Notes under the pieces: model-generated
What the model saw: only the letters and a program-made list of their open reading frames with translations
Databases searched by the model: none
What the model was told of the DNA's origin: nothing
Shown: positions 1 through 10,400 of the stretch, piece by piece
How positions within the stretch are numbered: the first letter of the stretch is position 1
How the letters are laid out: each line of letters starts with the position of its first letter
From: Verrucomicrobiota bacterium
GTDB taxonomy: Bacteria; Verrucomicrobiota; Verrucomicrobiia; Opitutales; Opitutaceae
NCBI GenBank assembly: GCA_016871755.1
Contig: VHCJ01000007.1
Span: forward strand, 62,001-126,000
Direction: 5' to 3'
DNA length: 64,000 nucleotides
Position numbers and translations under genes: made by a program

Positions 1-119
1 CGCGCGGGCGGCAGAAATCGGCTTGAACGCGGCTTGTCGGCGGGCGGATTGTCGGCGTCGCCGGGACGGCGTGGGCCGAACTCCCGGCGCCGTTTCCGCC
101 CCAACCCCGCTTTTTTCCC

Positions 120-1310
120 ATGACCTCATTGTCCCTGCGGCGCATCGCTGCGCCCGTTTTGTCCCTCATGGCTCTCGCGCTTGCCGGTTCGCTGGCGGCG
201 CAGCCCGCAACCGCCCCGGCGGCGGCGCCCGCGCCGAGCGGCGTGGCGCGGCTCGATCCCACGATGGGGGCGAGCCAAGGTGCGGCGGCGGCGCTCACCT
301 GGCACGACGTCACCACGTGGGGCGTGGAAGGCCGCGAGTGGACGGAGCGTCCGCGCGCGCGCTGGTTCGACCGCTTCCCGGCTGAGGCGCAGAAGACCGT
401 GACCGACAAAGTCTGGAACCTCAGCCGCGACTCGACCGGCATGGTGGTCCGCTTCCGCACCGATGCGTCCTCCATTCACGTGCATTACAAGCTGATGAAG
501 GCGCAACTGGGCATGCCGCACATGCCGGCGACGGGCGTCAGCGGCGTGGACCTTTACGCCCGGAACACGAAGGGCGAGTGGCGCTGGGTGGGGGTGACCC
601 GTCCGGACGCGCAGGAGGTGAAGGTCGAAATCATCAAGGACCTCGCCCCTGGTCTCCGCGAGTACGCGGCGTACCTCCCGCTGTACAACGGCGTGGAGTC
701 GATGAGCATCGGCGTGCCTGCAGGAGCGGCCTTTGAGGGACTCGCGCCGCGCCCGCGGCCGATCGTCTTCTACGGCACCTCGATTACCCACGGTGCCTGC
801 GCCTCGCGGCCCGGCATGGTGCACCCGGCGATTCTGGGCCGACGGTTCGACCTGCCGGTGGTCAATCTCGGTTTCTCGGGCAACGGACGGATGGATGCGG
901 CGGTCGGTGCCTTCCTCGTCGACATCGACGCGGCCGTCTACGTCATCGACTGCCTGCCGAACATGGGTCCGGGCGGCGTGACCGAGCGCACCGCGCCGCT
1001 CGTCCGGCAGATCCGCAAGTCCCGCCCGCACACCCCGATCGTGCTCGTGGAGGATCGCCGCTACACGAACGACTGGATCACGCCCGGCAAAGCGAAGTTC
1101 CACGACGAGAACCACGCGGCGCTGCGGGCGGCCTACGAAGGCCTCCTGCAGGAAGGCGTCAAAGGACTCTACTACATCGAGGGCGATCACCTCTACGGTG
1201 ACGACACGGAAGGCGCGACCGATGCTTCGCACGCCAACGACCTCGGCTTCATGCGCCAGGCGGCGGTGATGGAGCCGGTGCTCCGCGCGGCGCTGGCGGC
1301 CTCGCGCTGA
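120..1310 (+). CDS. Exported SGNH/GDSL-family hydrolase
   Basis: A 396-residue protein with an N-terminal signal peptide ending near residues 25-30 after an Ala-rich stretch. The C-terminal half carries SGNH hydrolase blocks: GTSITHG (nucleophile Ser, block I), FSGNGRMD (block III region) and DASHANDLGF (catalytic Asp-x-x-His near the end). The N-terminal half resembles the beta-sandwich that precedes the hydrolase in bacterial GDSL-like acylhydrolases. It probably removes ester-linked acyl groups, such as acetyl groups on polysaccharides, outside the cytoplasm; the substrate is inferred. The ATG lies just after a T-rich stretch with no clear Shine-Dalgarno, and a terminator follows the stop. 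Confidence 0.85.
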   Translation: MTSLSLRRIAAPVLSLMALALAGSLAAQPATAPAAAPAPSGVARLDPTMGASQGAAAALTWHDVTTWGVEGREWTERPRARWFDRFPAEAQKTVTDKVWNLSRDSTGMVVRFRTDASSIHVHYKLMKAQLGMPHMPATGVSGVDLYARNTKGEWRWVGVTRPDAQEVKVEIIKDLAPGLREYAAYLPLYNGVESMSIGVPAGAAFEGLAPRPRPIVFYGTSITHGACASRPGMVHPAILGRRFDLPVVNLGFSGNGRMDAAVGAFLVDIDAAVYVIDCLPNMGPGGVTERTAPLVRQIRKSRPHTPIVLVEDRRYTNDWITPGKAKFHDENHAALRAAYEGLLQEGVKGLYYIEGDHLYGDDTEGATDASHANDLGFMRQAAVMEPVLRAALAASR

Positions 1311-1328
1311 TCGCGCCAAGGATTTTCG

Positions 1329-1362
1329 GGCCGCCGTTCGCCTCGCGCGCGGCGGCCTTTTT
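1329..1362 (+). terminator. Intrinsic terminator after the SGNH hydrolase gene
   Basis: An 8-bp perfect GC stem (GGCCGCCG at 1329-1336, CGGCGGCC at 1350-1357) with a 13-nt loop is followed directly by TTTTT. It sits 18 nt past the hydrolase stop and separates it from the convergent DUF1501 gene. Confidence 0.75.
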
Positions 1363-1574
1363 CGTGCCCGCCGCGGGCTGGGCGCGGTGGTCGGGCTCGG
1401 GCGCTGGCACGCACATCGCGACCGGACGGCGTCCAAACCATCCGCCGTGGCGCGTATCCGACCCCGGGGGAAAACGCTCGCGACGCACCTTGGCGCGATT
1501 GCCGTGACGCGCGGCGCGGAACGATACCGTGCTCGCCAGCGACTGCGCCAGCGTGGGACCGCCGGGCCGCAGCG

Positions 1575-2996
1575 TCAGGTCAGGATCGGCTTCACCACGT
1601 TGCCGAACACGTCGGTGAGCCGGAACTGCCGTCCCTGATAGCGGTAGGAGAGGCGGGTGTGATCGACGCCGAACAAGTGCAGCATCGTCGCGTGCAGGTC
1701 GTGCACGCTGACGGGCTTGTCGACGGCCGCGTAGCCGAGTTCGTCGGTGGCGCCGTAGCTCATGCCCCCGCGGATGGCGCCGCCGGCGAGCATGATCGAG
1801 AACCCCTTGATGTGGTGGTCGCGCCCCTTGCCCTGGGCCATCGGCGTGCGTCCGAATTCCCCGCCCCAGACGATCAGCGTGTCGTCCCAGAGCCCTCGCT
1901 GCTTGAGGTCGCGGATGAGGGCGGCGGTGGGACGGTCGACCTCCTCAGCCTTGTACTTCACGTGGGCGACGTCGTCGTGATGGTCCCAGTCGCGGTGGTA
2001 AAGCTGGATGAAGCGCACCCCCCGCTCGGCGAGACGACGGGCGAGCAGGCAGTTGGAGGCGAAACTCCCGTCACCCGGCCGGGCCCCGTAGGCCTCGAGC
2101 GTGCGGGTCGGCTCCTTGGACAGATCCATCAGCCCCGGGACGCTCGTCTGCATCCGGAACGCCATCTCGTACTGGTTGATCCGCGTGGCGATCTCCGGAT
2201 CGGCGACGGCGTCGTGCTGGCGGCGGTTGAGCTGGTTGACGACGTCGATGATCTCCTCCTGGTCGGCGGAGGTGACGCCGGCGGGGGGCTGCATGTACTG
2301 CACCGGATCGCCGACGGACTGGAACTTCACGCCCTGGAAGCGGCTGGGCAGGAAGCCGCTGTGCCACTGGCGGGCGGCGATGGGCTGCATCTGGCCGCCG
2401 CGGCCCTGGGACATGAGGACGATGAAGCCGGGCAACTCCTCGGTTTCGGTGCCGAGACCGTAGAGCAGCCACGATCCCATGCTCGGGCGACCGGCGATGA
2501 TCGAGCCCGTGTTCATGAACGTGTGGGCCGGATCGTGATTGATCTGCTCGGTGTACATCGAGCGGATGATGCAGACATCGTCGGCGACGCTGCCGATCTC
2601 GGGGAAGAGCGAGCAGATCTCCTGACCGGATTTTCCGAAGCGCTGGAAGCCGAACTGCGGACCGTAGCACTTGAGTTCCTTGCCCTGCAGCTGGGCGATC
2701 TGCTGGCCGCGAGTGAACGACTCCGGCATCGCGGTGCCGTGCATGGCGGCGAGCTTTGGCTTCGGGTCAAACGTCTCGAGGTGCGACGGGCCGCCCGCCT
2801 GATAGAGATAAATGACCCGCTTGATGCGCGCCGGGTGGTGCAGTTGGTCCAGCACGCCCTTCCACGGACCATTGTCGCCGGCGAAGAGCGACGGATTGAG
2901 CAACGAGCCGAGGGCGAGCGAGCCCACGCCGGCGGCGGAACGACCGAGGAAAGCGCGGCGGGTGAGGGCTTCGAGGTGCAGGGAAGACGGGTGCAT
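1575..2996 (-). CDS. DUF1501 family Tat-exported protein
   Basis: A 473-residue protein beginning with a twin-arginine-like signal (TRRAFLGRSAAG near residues 12-23) and then the DUF1501 domain, a sulfatase/alkaline-phosphatase-like fold common in Planctomycetes and Verrucomicrobia. Visible landmarks are YLYQAGGPSHLETFDPKP near the start, GRPSMGSWL in the middle, and WGGEFGRTPMAQ with a GRDHH segment in the C-terminal third. Its function is not established; these genes are nearly always paired with a DUF1549/DUF1553 cytochrome gene. That partner lies immediately upstream on the same strand with a 25-bp gap, so the two are very likely co-transcribed. Confidence 0.9.
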   Translation of the reverse strand: MHPSSLHLEALTRRAFLGRSAAGVGSLALGSLLNPSLFAGDNGPWKGVLDQLHHPARIKRVIYLYQAGGPSHLETFDPKPKLAAMHGTAMPESFTRGQQIAQLQGKELKCYGPQFGFQRFGKSGQEICSLFPEIGSVADDVCIIRSMYTEQINHDPAHTFMNTGSIIAGRPSMGSWLLYGLGTETEELPGFIVLMSQGRGGQMQPIAARQWHSGFLPSRFQGVKFQSVGDPVQYMQPPAGVTSADQEEIIDVVNQLNRRQHDAVADPEIATRINQYEMAFRMQTSVPGLMDLSKEPTRTLEAYGARPGDGSFASNCLLARRLAERGVRFIQLYHRDWDHHDDVAHVKYKAEEVDRPTAALIRDLKQRGLWDDTLIVWGGEFGRTPMAQGKGRDHHIKGFSIMLAGGAIRGGMSYGATDELGYAAVDKPVSVHDLHATMLHLFGVDHTRLSYRYQGRQFRLTDVFGNVVKPILT

Positions 2997-3021
2997 CGCG
3001 GAAGATGGGGCGAAGAGAGGC

Positions 3022-6000
3022 TTAGGAACGCGTGACGGTCTCGTGGAGATTGAGCAAGGCGCGGGACACCGCGGTCCACGCCGCGAGTTCGGCCTCCGGA
3101 AGGTCGGCGGCGACCGGTGCCTCGCCGGTGGAGACGAGGGCCCGGGCCCCGGCGGGGTCGGCGCGGTAACGGGTGCGCTGCTGCTCGAAGAGCTGACGCA
3201 GCACGTGCGCCTCCTCGGCGGTTGGCGGGCGCGCCACGGCCCGGGCGAACGCCCAGTCCAGCCGCGCCGCGAACGTCCAGCCTCCCTGGCGCAGGATGCG
3301 CTCGGCGAAGACCCGCGCGGCTTCGACGTAGGTCGGGTCGTTGAGCAGGACGAGCGCCTGCAGCGGCGTGTTGGACGTCGACCGGTGCGTCGTGCACTCG
3401 TCGCGCGCCGGGGCGTCGAAGGCCATCAGGCTCGGATGGAGCAGCGTCCGCTGCCAGTGCGTGTAGACGCCCCGGCGGTGGAGCTGATCGCCCGTGTCGG
3501 CGACGTATTCGCGGCGCGGGAAGTTGAGGGGCGCGTAGTATCCCTTGGGCTGATACGGCTTGGCGCTCGGGCCACCGAGCTGCGGCGCGAGCAGGCCGCT
3601 GACGGCGAGGGCGTTGTCGCGGATGAATTCGGCGTCGAGCCGGAAGCGGCTCTGGCGCGCGAGCAGCCGGTTGAGCGGATCATGTTCCTCGACCCCCAGC
3701 AGCGGCATGGACGAGCGGCGGTAGGCGCGGGAGCTCGTGATCAGGCGGACCATGTGCTTCACGTCCCAGCCGCTCTCGCGGAATTCGACGGCGAGCCAGT
3801 CGAGCAGTTCGGGATGTGAAGGCCAGTCGCCCTGGGAGCCGAGATCCTCGACGGTGCGCGTGAGCCCCTCGCCGAAGTAGAGCCGCCAGAGCCGGTTGAC
3901 GAACGTGCGGGCGGTGAGCGGATTCTGCGGCGACACCAGCCATTCGGCGAAGTCGAGGCGCGAGACCCGCTTCCCGTTGCGGGCGGTGAGCTTGCCGAGG
4001 AATTCGGGGATGGCGGCCTCGGCGATGGGGCCGCTGTCGTCCATCCAGTTGCCGCGCGGCAGGACGCGCAGTTCGCGCGGCGTGACGCTGCGCGAGACCG
4101 GCATGGACGGCAGGCGGCGGTAGAGATCGTCGCGGGCGATGCGCGCGGCGTTCAGGCGCTCGCGCAGCGGCGCGAGGGACGGAGCGTTGACGCGGAAATC
4201 GGAGGCGATGCGGCGCTGGTCCTCCTCGGTGCGCTGGGCGGCGGGCGTCAGCATCGCATCGAGGGTGCGTTGGGGAATGCCGGCGGGATTGGGGTCCGGA
4301 TTCGGCTGGTCGTGGAGGGCGATTCGGAAGCGGCCGAGATGCTGGTACGGATGAGCCTCGGAGTGGCGGATGCGAACCGTGAGGCGCGCATCGGGCCCGC
4401 CGGTGAACGGCTCGGCGAGGTAGAGCGCGATGCCTCCGCCGCCCCCGCGGTTCAGCGTCGCGGCGGTGGAGAGATCGCCGTCGATGGCCTTGCTCGGGTC
4501 GAAGCCCGCTTCGCTGCCGAGATTCGCCGAGGCGGACGCGATGCGCAGCGGGGTCGGACGGGCGTCGGCGGACGCCGCGCCGGCGACCTCGATTTCCGCG
4601 ATGAAGAATCCGGAGCCCGCGCGCGCGACGTCGGCCCCCGGGAAACGGTCGTCGTTGATGGTTTCCAGCCGCAGCGCCGTGACCTGGCTGAGCGGAGCGG
4701 CGACGGTGACGATGTAGGTGTCTTGGCGGGGATTTTCACCGCCCGGGACGATCGAGCCATCGTCCTTCTCGATCATGAGCGGCGTTCCGGCGGTGGAGCG
4801 TGCGGCGAGGGGCGGCTGCGGTTTCCAGGCGAGGCGACCGGCTTGGTGGGCGGCGACGATCCGGGCCTCCCACGCGGCGCGCTCCGGCGCGAGCTGGTCA
4901 TCGGTCGGCGCGGCGATCTGCTTGTTCAGCGCGGCGATCTCGGCCTCGAGCGCCTCCATCCGGCCGCGCTCCTGCGGCGTGTTGAAGAGGGATTCCTCGC
5001 TGAGGTTTTCTCGGGTGAAGCCGCCGCTCAGATTGTAGGCACCCTTTTCGTTGAGATCCGCGAAGACGGCGGCGAGGCTGTAGAAGTCCTTCAGCGTGTA
5101 AGGATCGAACTTGTGGTCGTGGCATTCGGCGCAGGCCATGGTCGCGCCCAGCCACACCGTGGAGGTCGTACGCACCCGGTCGGCGGCGTACTTGGCGAAG
5201 TACTCCTTGTCCTGGATGCCGCCCTCGCCGGAGATGCGGTGGAGTCGGTTGTAGCCGGAGCCGACGCGTTGCTCGGGTGTGGAGCCGGGGAGGAGATCGC
5301 CGGCGATCTGCTCGCGCGTGAATTGATCGAAGGGCAGGTTCCGGTTGAAGGCGCGGATGACGTAGTCGCGGTACGGCCAGTAACGCAGCGTCACATCGTT
5401 GTGGAAGCCGATGGAGTCGGCGTAGCGCACGAGGTCGAGCCATGGCACGGCCATCCGCTCGCCGTAGTGCGGGGAGGCGAGGTACTGGTCGATCAGGCGC
5501 GCGTAGGCGGCCTCGGGGTTGGCGCTGCGGACGAACGCCTCGACATCCGCGGGCGCGGGTGGGAGGCCGGTGAGATCAAGGGACAGCCGGCGGATCAACG
5601 TACGGCGGTCGGCCTCCGGTGAGGCCGTCAGGCCGGCGCGGGCGAGCCCGGCGTCGATGAAGGCATCGATCGCACCGGAGCCGGGGGCACCGGAACCGGA
5701 AGCGGCGGACGCGGGCAGCGCGGGCCGTGTCGGGGCGACGTAAGCCCAGTGCGCCTCGTACGCGGCGCCCTCGGCGACCCAGCGCTGCAGCGTTGCCTTC
5801 TGGGTGGCGGTCAGCGTGCGGGCGGAGTCCGGTGGCGGCATTTGCTCATCCGGATCGGTGGACAGGATGCGCTGGATCGCCTCGCTGGTTTCCGGGCTGC
5901 CCGGAGCCCACGCGAAGCCCTCGATGGCAGCGTCGCGGTCATCGAGACGCAGGTCTGCTTTCCGGTGGTTCTTGTCCGGACCGTGGCAGTGGAAGCAGTT

Positions 6001-6192
6001 CTCCGAAAGGATGGGCCGGATGTCGCGGTTGAAGCTGAGGGCCGCGGGAGGCGTGGCGGCGCTGGCTGAGGCGGGTGCCGCGGGTGCCGGGGCGGCGGGT
6101 GCAGCGGCGCTGGCGAGCGACGGAGTGAAGAGTCCGGCGGAGCCGAGGAAGAAAGCGTGGAGAAGCGGGCGGGCGACGCGGGCAGGATCCAT
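3022..6192 (-). CDS. Planctomycete cytochrome C / DUF1549 / DUF1553 protein
   Basis: A 1056-residue exported protein. After a signal peptide and an Ala/Pro linker comes a Planctomycete-type cytochrome c module with one CxxCH haem site (CFHCH, about residues 65-69), preceded by FNRDIRPILSENC. DUF1549 follows (about residues 160-370, with LIRRLSLDLTGLPP), then a carbohydrate-binding-like middle region and DUF1553 (about residues 720-1010, with NPLTARTFVNRLW). The whole is thought to act in extracytoplasmic polymer breakdown or electron transfer, but no reaction is proven. I chose the ATG at 6192 because it opens the signal peptide; the frame stays open 32 codons further upstream. It leads an apparent operon with the DUF1501 gene. 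Confidence 0.88.
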   Translation of the reverse strand: MDPARVARPLLHAFFLGSAGLFTPSLASAAAPAAPAPAAPASASAATPPAALSFNRDIRPILSENCFHCHGPDKNHRKADLRLDDRDAAIEGFAWAPGSPETSEAIQRILSTDPDEQMPPPDSARTLTATQKATLQRWVAEGAAYEAHWAYVAPTRPALPASAASGSGAPGSGAIDAFIDAGLARAGLTASPEADRRTLIRRLSLDLTGLPPAPADVEAFVRSANPEAAYARLIDQYLASPHYGERMAVPWLDLVRYADSIGFHNDVTLRYWPYRDYVIRAFNRNLPFDQFTREQIAGDLLPGSTPEQRVGSGYNRLHRISGEGGIQDKEYFAKYAADRVRTTSTVWLGATMACAECHDHKFDPYTLKDFYSLAAVFADLNEKGAYNLSGGFTRENLSEESLFNTPQERGRMEALEAEIAALNKQIAAPTDDQLAPERAAWEARIVAAHQAGRLAWKPQPPLAARSTAGTPLMIEKDDGSIVPGGENPRQDTYIVTVAAPLSQVTALRLETINDDRFPGADVARAGSGFFIAEIEVAGAASADARPTPLRIASASANLGSEAGFDPSKAIDGDLSTAATLNRGGGGGIALYLAEPFTGGPDARLTVRIRHSEAHPYQHLGRFRIALHDQPNPDPNPAGIPQRTLDAMLTPAAQRTEEDQRRIASDFRVNAPSLAPLRERLNAARIARDDLYRRLPSMPVSRSVTPRELRVLPRGNWMDDSGPIAEAAIPEFLGKLTARNGKRVSRLDFAEWLVSPQNPLTARTFVNRLWRLYFGEGLTRTVEDLGSQGDWPSHPELLDWLAVEFRESGWDVKHMVRLITSSRAYRRSSMPLLGVEEHDPLNRLLARQSRFRLDAEFIRDNALAVSGLLAPQLGGPSAKPYQPKGYYAPLNFPRREYVADTGDQLHRRGVYTHWQRTLLHPSLMAFDAPARDECTTHRSTSNTPLQALVLLNDPTYVEAARVFAERILRQGGWTFAARLDWAFARAVARPPTAEEAHVLRQLFEQQRTRYRADPAGARALVSTGEAPVAADLPEAELAAWTAVSRALLNLHETVTRS

Positions 6193-6318
6193 GGCGCGGG
6201 GTGGAGTGAGGCAGGCGGGCCGCTGCGCGGAGCAGAACGCTCCGGAGCCCCGCGTCGTCAACGCAACTCCGCCCCCGCCCCGAGGCAACCCCGCGTTTCA
6301 GGAATTTTCCCTGAAATT

Positions 6319-7350
6319 TCAGCGCGCCTCTGGAGCGTCGACGACCGGCGGGATGCGGGCGGCGATCACCTCGTGCCGTTCCCGGCTGATGCCGTAGATG
6401 ATCCGGTCGGGTTCGGCGCTGCGGTCCCAGGCCCACGACTGGCCTTCGAACGGCACCTCAATCGTGGTCACGTACTCCAGCGTGACGCCGGAGCGGGGCA
6501 GGCGCAGGACGTAGAGTTCGGGTGCATCGTGACCCGTGACGTAGAGCAGACCGTCCGGCCCCCAGCTTCCGCCGGAGCAACTGCTCTTGCCCCACGTAGC
6601 CACGACCTGCGGTGGAAAGAGCCACGAGTCGAGCGGCCGCCAGTCCTCGTTGAAGCGGCCGACGTGGGTCCAGCGTTGGTCAAACCCCGGCGTGGTGACA
6701 GCGTCGTTGTAGTTCGCGAAGCAGGCCCACCAGACCCCGTCGCGCTTCTCCGCCCAGGTCAGGGAGCCCAGCCGGATGCCCAAGCTCGTGGAAGCGAGCG
6801 GCTTCAGCGTTGCGGTGTCGTACACCTCGATCGAGCTGGCCATCGGCAGCTGAGGGAAATTGGAGTGCGCGAGGATTAGCTTGTCCCCCACCACGTGTCC
6901 CCCGTTGAGGTGGATGATGGGACCGCCGCGGAGCCCGATCCACTCGGCGACCTGCTCGCCGGTGGACTTGCGATGCTTGGTCACGACGAAGTTGCCGATT
7001 CCGTAGAAGGAGTCTGCGTCGACCGCGACACCTTGGTTCGCGCCGCGGACGGGCCAGCGGGCGAGTTCGGTGGCGCGCAGTCCGCGGCGATGCAGGGTGG
7101 GCTCCGGAGCGCTCGGCAAGGCCCGCATCCACGCGCGATTTTCCGCGATGCGGGCCGCGCGGGCGGCCTCGCTCTCCCCGGCCGTCGTCGTTGCCGGGGC
7201 AATGGCCGGGGCGGCGCCCGTTGCAGCTCCCACCGGCCCGGCGGCGAGCACGGTGAGGACTGCGGCGAGCGCGAACCGGACGCGGTGACATCCGGCCACT
7301 CGGCGGGGGAGGGGCTGGCGCTGGACCAGGCGGCGGGGAAGGCGAAGCAT
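6319..7350 (-). CDS. Exported beta-propeller-like protein of unknown function
   Basis: A 343-residue protein with a long Arg-rich N-terminus and a hydrophobic segment (about residues 25-43), consistent with a signal peptide. The rest has spaced Trp/Gly/Asp-rich repeats (GANQGVAVDADSFYGIGN, GSLTWAEKRDGVWWACF, GSWGPDGLLYVTGHD, GQSWAWDRS) typical of a six- or seven-bladed propeller. Similar proteins are sometimes annotated as cycloisomerases, but I see no catalytic residues to support that. It lies 126 bp upstream of, and in the same orientation as, the cytochrome/DUF1553 gene. Confidence 0.7.
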   Translation of the reverse strand: MLRLPRRLVQRQPLPRRVAGCHRVRFALAAVLTVLAAGPVGAATGAAPAIAPATTTAGESEAARAARIAENRAWMRALPSAPEPTLHRRGLRATELARWPVRGANQGVAVDADSFYGIGNFVVTKHRKSTGEQVAEWIGLRGGPIIHLNGGHVVGDKLILAHSNFPQLPMASSIEVYDTATLKPLASTSLGIRLGSLTWAEKRDGVWWACFANYNDAVTTPGFDQRWTHVGRFNEDWRPLDSWLFPPQVVATWGKSSCSGGSWGPDGLLYVTGHDAPELYVLRLPRSGVTLEYVTTIEVPFEGQSWAWDRSAEPDRIIYGISRERHEVIAARIPPVVDAPEAR

Positions 7351-7474
7351 CGGCGGGAACGGATGACGAGCGAACGTTGCGGCGAGGGGCGGGGCGGACC
7401 AGCGGCGAAACAGGGGCCGGACTAACCAGCGGACGACGACGGGGTGGCGTACCGTCGTCGTCCGCGGCGGTCGA

Positions 7475-10400
7475 TCAGAACCGGCGGGTCAACTCGAAGG
7501 ACCACGTCCGGCCCGGCAGCAGGCTCTGGAAGACGCCCGGATCGTAGCTGAAGCCCTCGGAGGTGTTCAACGGCGGCTCCTTGTCGGTCAGGTTGACCAC
7601 GCCGAGCGAAACCTTCGAATTGCGCAGGAAGACCGGAGCGCCGGCGCCGAAGCTGTAGCCCACTGTGAGGTTGTACGTGATGACCGGATCGACGACGCGG
7701 CGGTAGACGGTCTGGCTGCCGGTGAAGAACGGCTCGATGTAGCCGGGGCGACCGAGGGATTCATAGATCGCGGCGGTGGTGGTCGCGCCGGAGTCGTGAG
7801 TCTTGCCGACGAAGTAGGCGCCCGCGAGGGCCGACCACGCGCCGCGGCGCCAGGCGACCGTCGTCGTACCGCGCCAGCGGGCGGCTCCGCCCGCGTAGAG
7901 ACCGTTGTTCAGGACCGGCGGAAGATTTGCCGGGGCGAGGGTGGACTCGGACTTGGACAGACGGGACCACTCGGTGTTCAGGACCACGTTGCCGAACGGG
8001 GTCTGGGGCACGACGTAGCGGAGACCAAGGTCGAGCCCCGCATGCTCGCTGGTGGAAATGTTCACGAAGGGCCGATTGAGGGAGAAGATGCGACCGGCGG
8101 CGGCGCGGAGGGCGTCGGGCGTGGCGGCATTGGCGGTGTTGTAGGTTGCGAAGACCGCAGCGTCCTCAGGGGTCAGCGCGTAGCGCACAACATCCGGGTC
8201 GCCCTTGTACGCGGGCGTGCCGCTGCCGACGTCGATGGTGGAGATCGCCTTTCCGGCGGCGAGCTGCGAACGCGTGTAGGCGATGAGCAGGGCGGTGTCG
8301 CTGTCGCGGATCTGGGCGACGCTGCGCTGTCCGAGCAGGTTCTCGCGACTGATCTGCCACCAGTCCGCGGTGACGCTCAGACCCTTGACGGCCGGGACAT
8401 CGATGACGGTGCCGTAAGTGAATCCCTCGGATTCCTGGGCCTTGAGGTTAGGGTTGCCGCCGAAGTAGGTGCGCTGTACGTACGGACCCTCCCGGGTCAC
8501 GGGGTTGCGGTAATTGTCGGGGTCGCCGGCGCCGGCGGAGATCGTCCAGCGCGGGCTGGTGAAGAGGGCGGCGAGACTCGGGGCCATGAAGCCCTCGTTA
8601 TAGGAGCCGCGGAGCATCACCGCGGGTACCGGGCGCCAGTTCAGGCCGACCTTCGGCTTGGTGGTGTCGCCGAAGTCGCTGTAGCGCTCGTAGCGGCCGG
8701 ACGCGGTGAGCTCGACGGAGTGCAGCAGCGGCAGGGACTGATTCGGAGCGATGAGCGGTACGACCAACTCGGCGTACACGCTGGAGATGCGACGCTGGCC
8801 GATGACATCGGGCCGCGGCGGGTGGAGGAGGAAGTCGTTGTTGAGCGGATCCAGGCCGGAGCCGGCGGGATTTTCGCCGCTGAACGGAGGACGCAGATCG
8901 TCGAGCGTCTCGCGGCGGTACTCGGCGCCGGCGGCGGTGCGGATCGGGCCGGCCCACGCGTCGAGCAACGTGCCGGCGGTGCGGACATCGCCGCTCGTGA
9001 TGGAGCTGGTGGCGTTGCGCACGTAGACCTCGGAGAAGGCGTCGACGACGGCCTGCGGGTTGGAGTACGGACGATCGGCGACGACGGCGTTGTTCTCCAC
9101 CTTGAACGTGTAGCCGAACGGATTGTAGGCGTTGGCGTCGGTGCGCTGGAGGACCTGTTGCAGACGGCTTTCGCGCACGTCGCGGAAGGCCTCATCGGAG
9201 CCCTTCACGCGATTGTAGAAACCCGAGCCCTCCCAGGACCAGGAGCCACCGAGGCGTCCCTTGAGTCCGGCGGCGAGGCGGATCACATCGGCGCGGGTGT
9301 CGACGGACTCGGCGGCAAGCCCGGCGAGGGTCATGGCGGTGAAGCTGATGGTCCGCGGTGCGCCGGTGAGGCGCGGCGTGCCATCGCTGTTGGGGGTGCC
9401 GGTGGCGGAGTAGAAACGGGAGCCGTACGGGTTGAAGGGATTATCGATGGCCATGACCATGAGCTGGTCGGAGGTCGGCGCGTTCAGCGCCAGCGGCTGC
9501 CGCCGCATCGTCGACAGCGCGGTGTAGTACGACACATCGGCGAAGGCGGTGATTCGCTCGCTGACGTCGAATTCGCCGGACACGAACGCGTTGCTGCGGC
9601 GGGTGCGCGGTGCGGCCATCCCGAACTGGTTCAGATCGAGGAAGAACTCCGGATTCGCGGTGCGAGTCGGCGCGACCGCCGTCAGGGCGGGCGTGCCGTT
9701 GACCGGACGGAAGTAATTGGCGGCGGTGCCGGTGCCGATGCGGAAGGTCGGCCAGTAGCCGCGGGCGGAGCGGGCGTCGAAAGGCCCGCCGGCGACGTTG
9801 AACGGCGGTTCGGCGCGAGCCGAGCTGTCGGCGAAGCGGCTGAAGTCGCGTTCGGTGAGGAACAGCGCGTCGCGGTACAACGCCTCGATCGTGCCGAAGA
9901 TGCGTCCGCGGCCGCCGTCGAGGCTGGTCCCGAACGTGTAGGAACCCTGCACGCTCTCGCCGCCGCCGTGTTCCGGGGCGCCGATCCGCAGGGAGGCTTC
10001 GCTGCCGTCGAACTGGCGACGCAGGACGTAGTTGATCACGCCGCCGACGGCGTCGGAGCCGTAGATCGATGACGCGCCGTCGCGCAGCACCTCAATCCGC
10101 TCAATGCCCCGCGTTGGCAGCTGGTTGACGTTCACCGCCTGCGAAAGCCCGGCGGTCATCGGATTCACGGCCATGCGGCGGCCGTTCACGAGGATGAGCG
10201 TGGCGGTCGCGCCCATGTTGCGCAGGTTGAGGTTGGCGTTGTCGCCGCGCGCGCCGGACGAACCGAGGCGCGTCTCATTTTCCGGCAGGTTCACGACCGA
10301 AGGCAGGGAGGTCAGCAGATCCGCCGGCAGCACGGCGCCGCGAGCGGTGATGGCGTCTTGGTCCACGATCGAGACCGGGACGACCTTCTCGAGGTCGAGC

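Noticed and set aside
1-119. Possible end of an upstream gene at the window edge.
   Set aside because: No frame shows recognisable protein sequence before the hydrolase start; too short to judge.
7796-10072. Long plus-strand open frame opposite the TonB receptor.
   Set aside because: Antisense shadow of a clear receptor gene, Gly/Val/Arg-rich with no recognisable motif.
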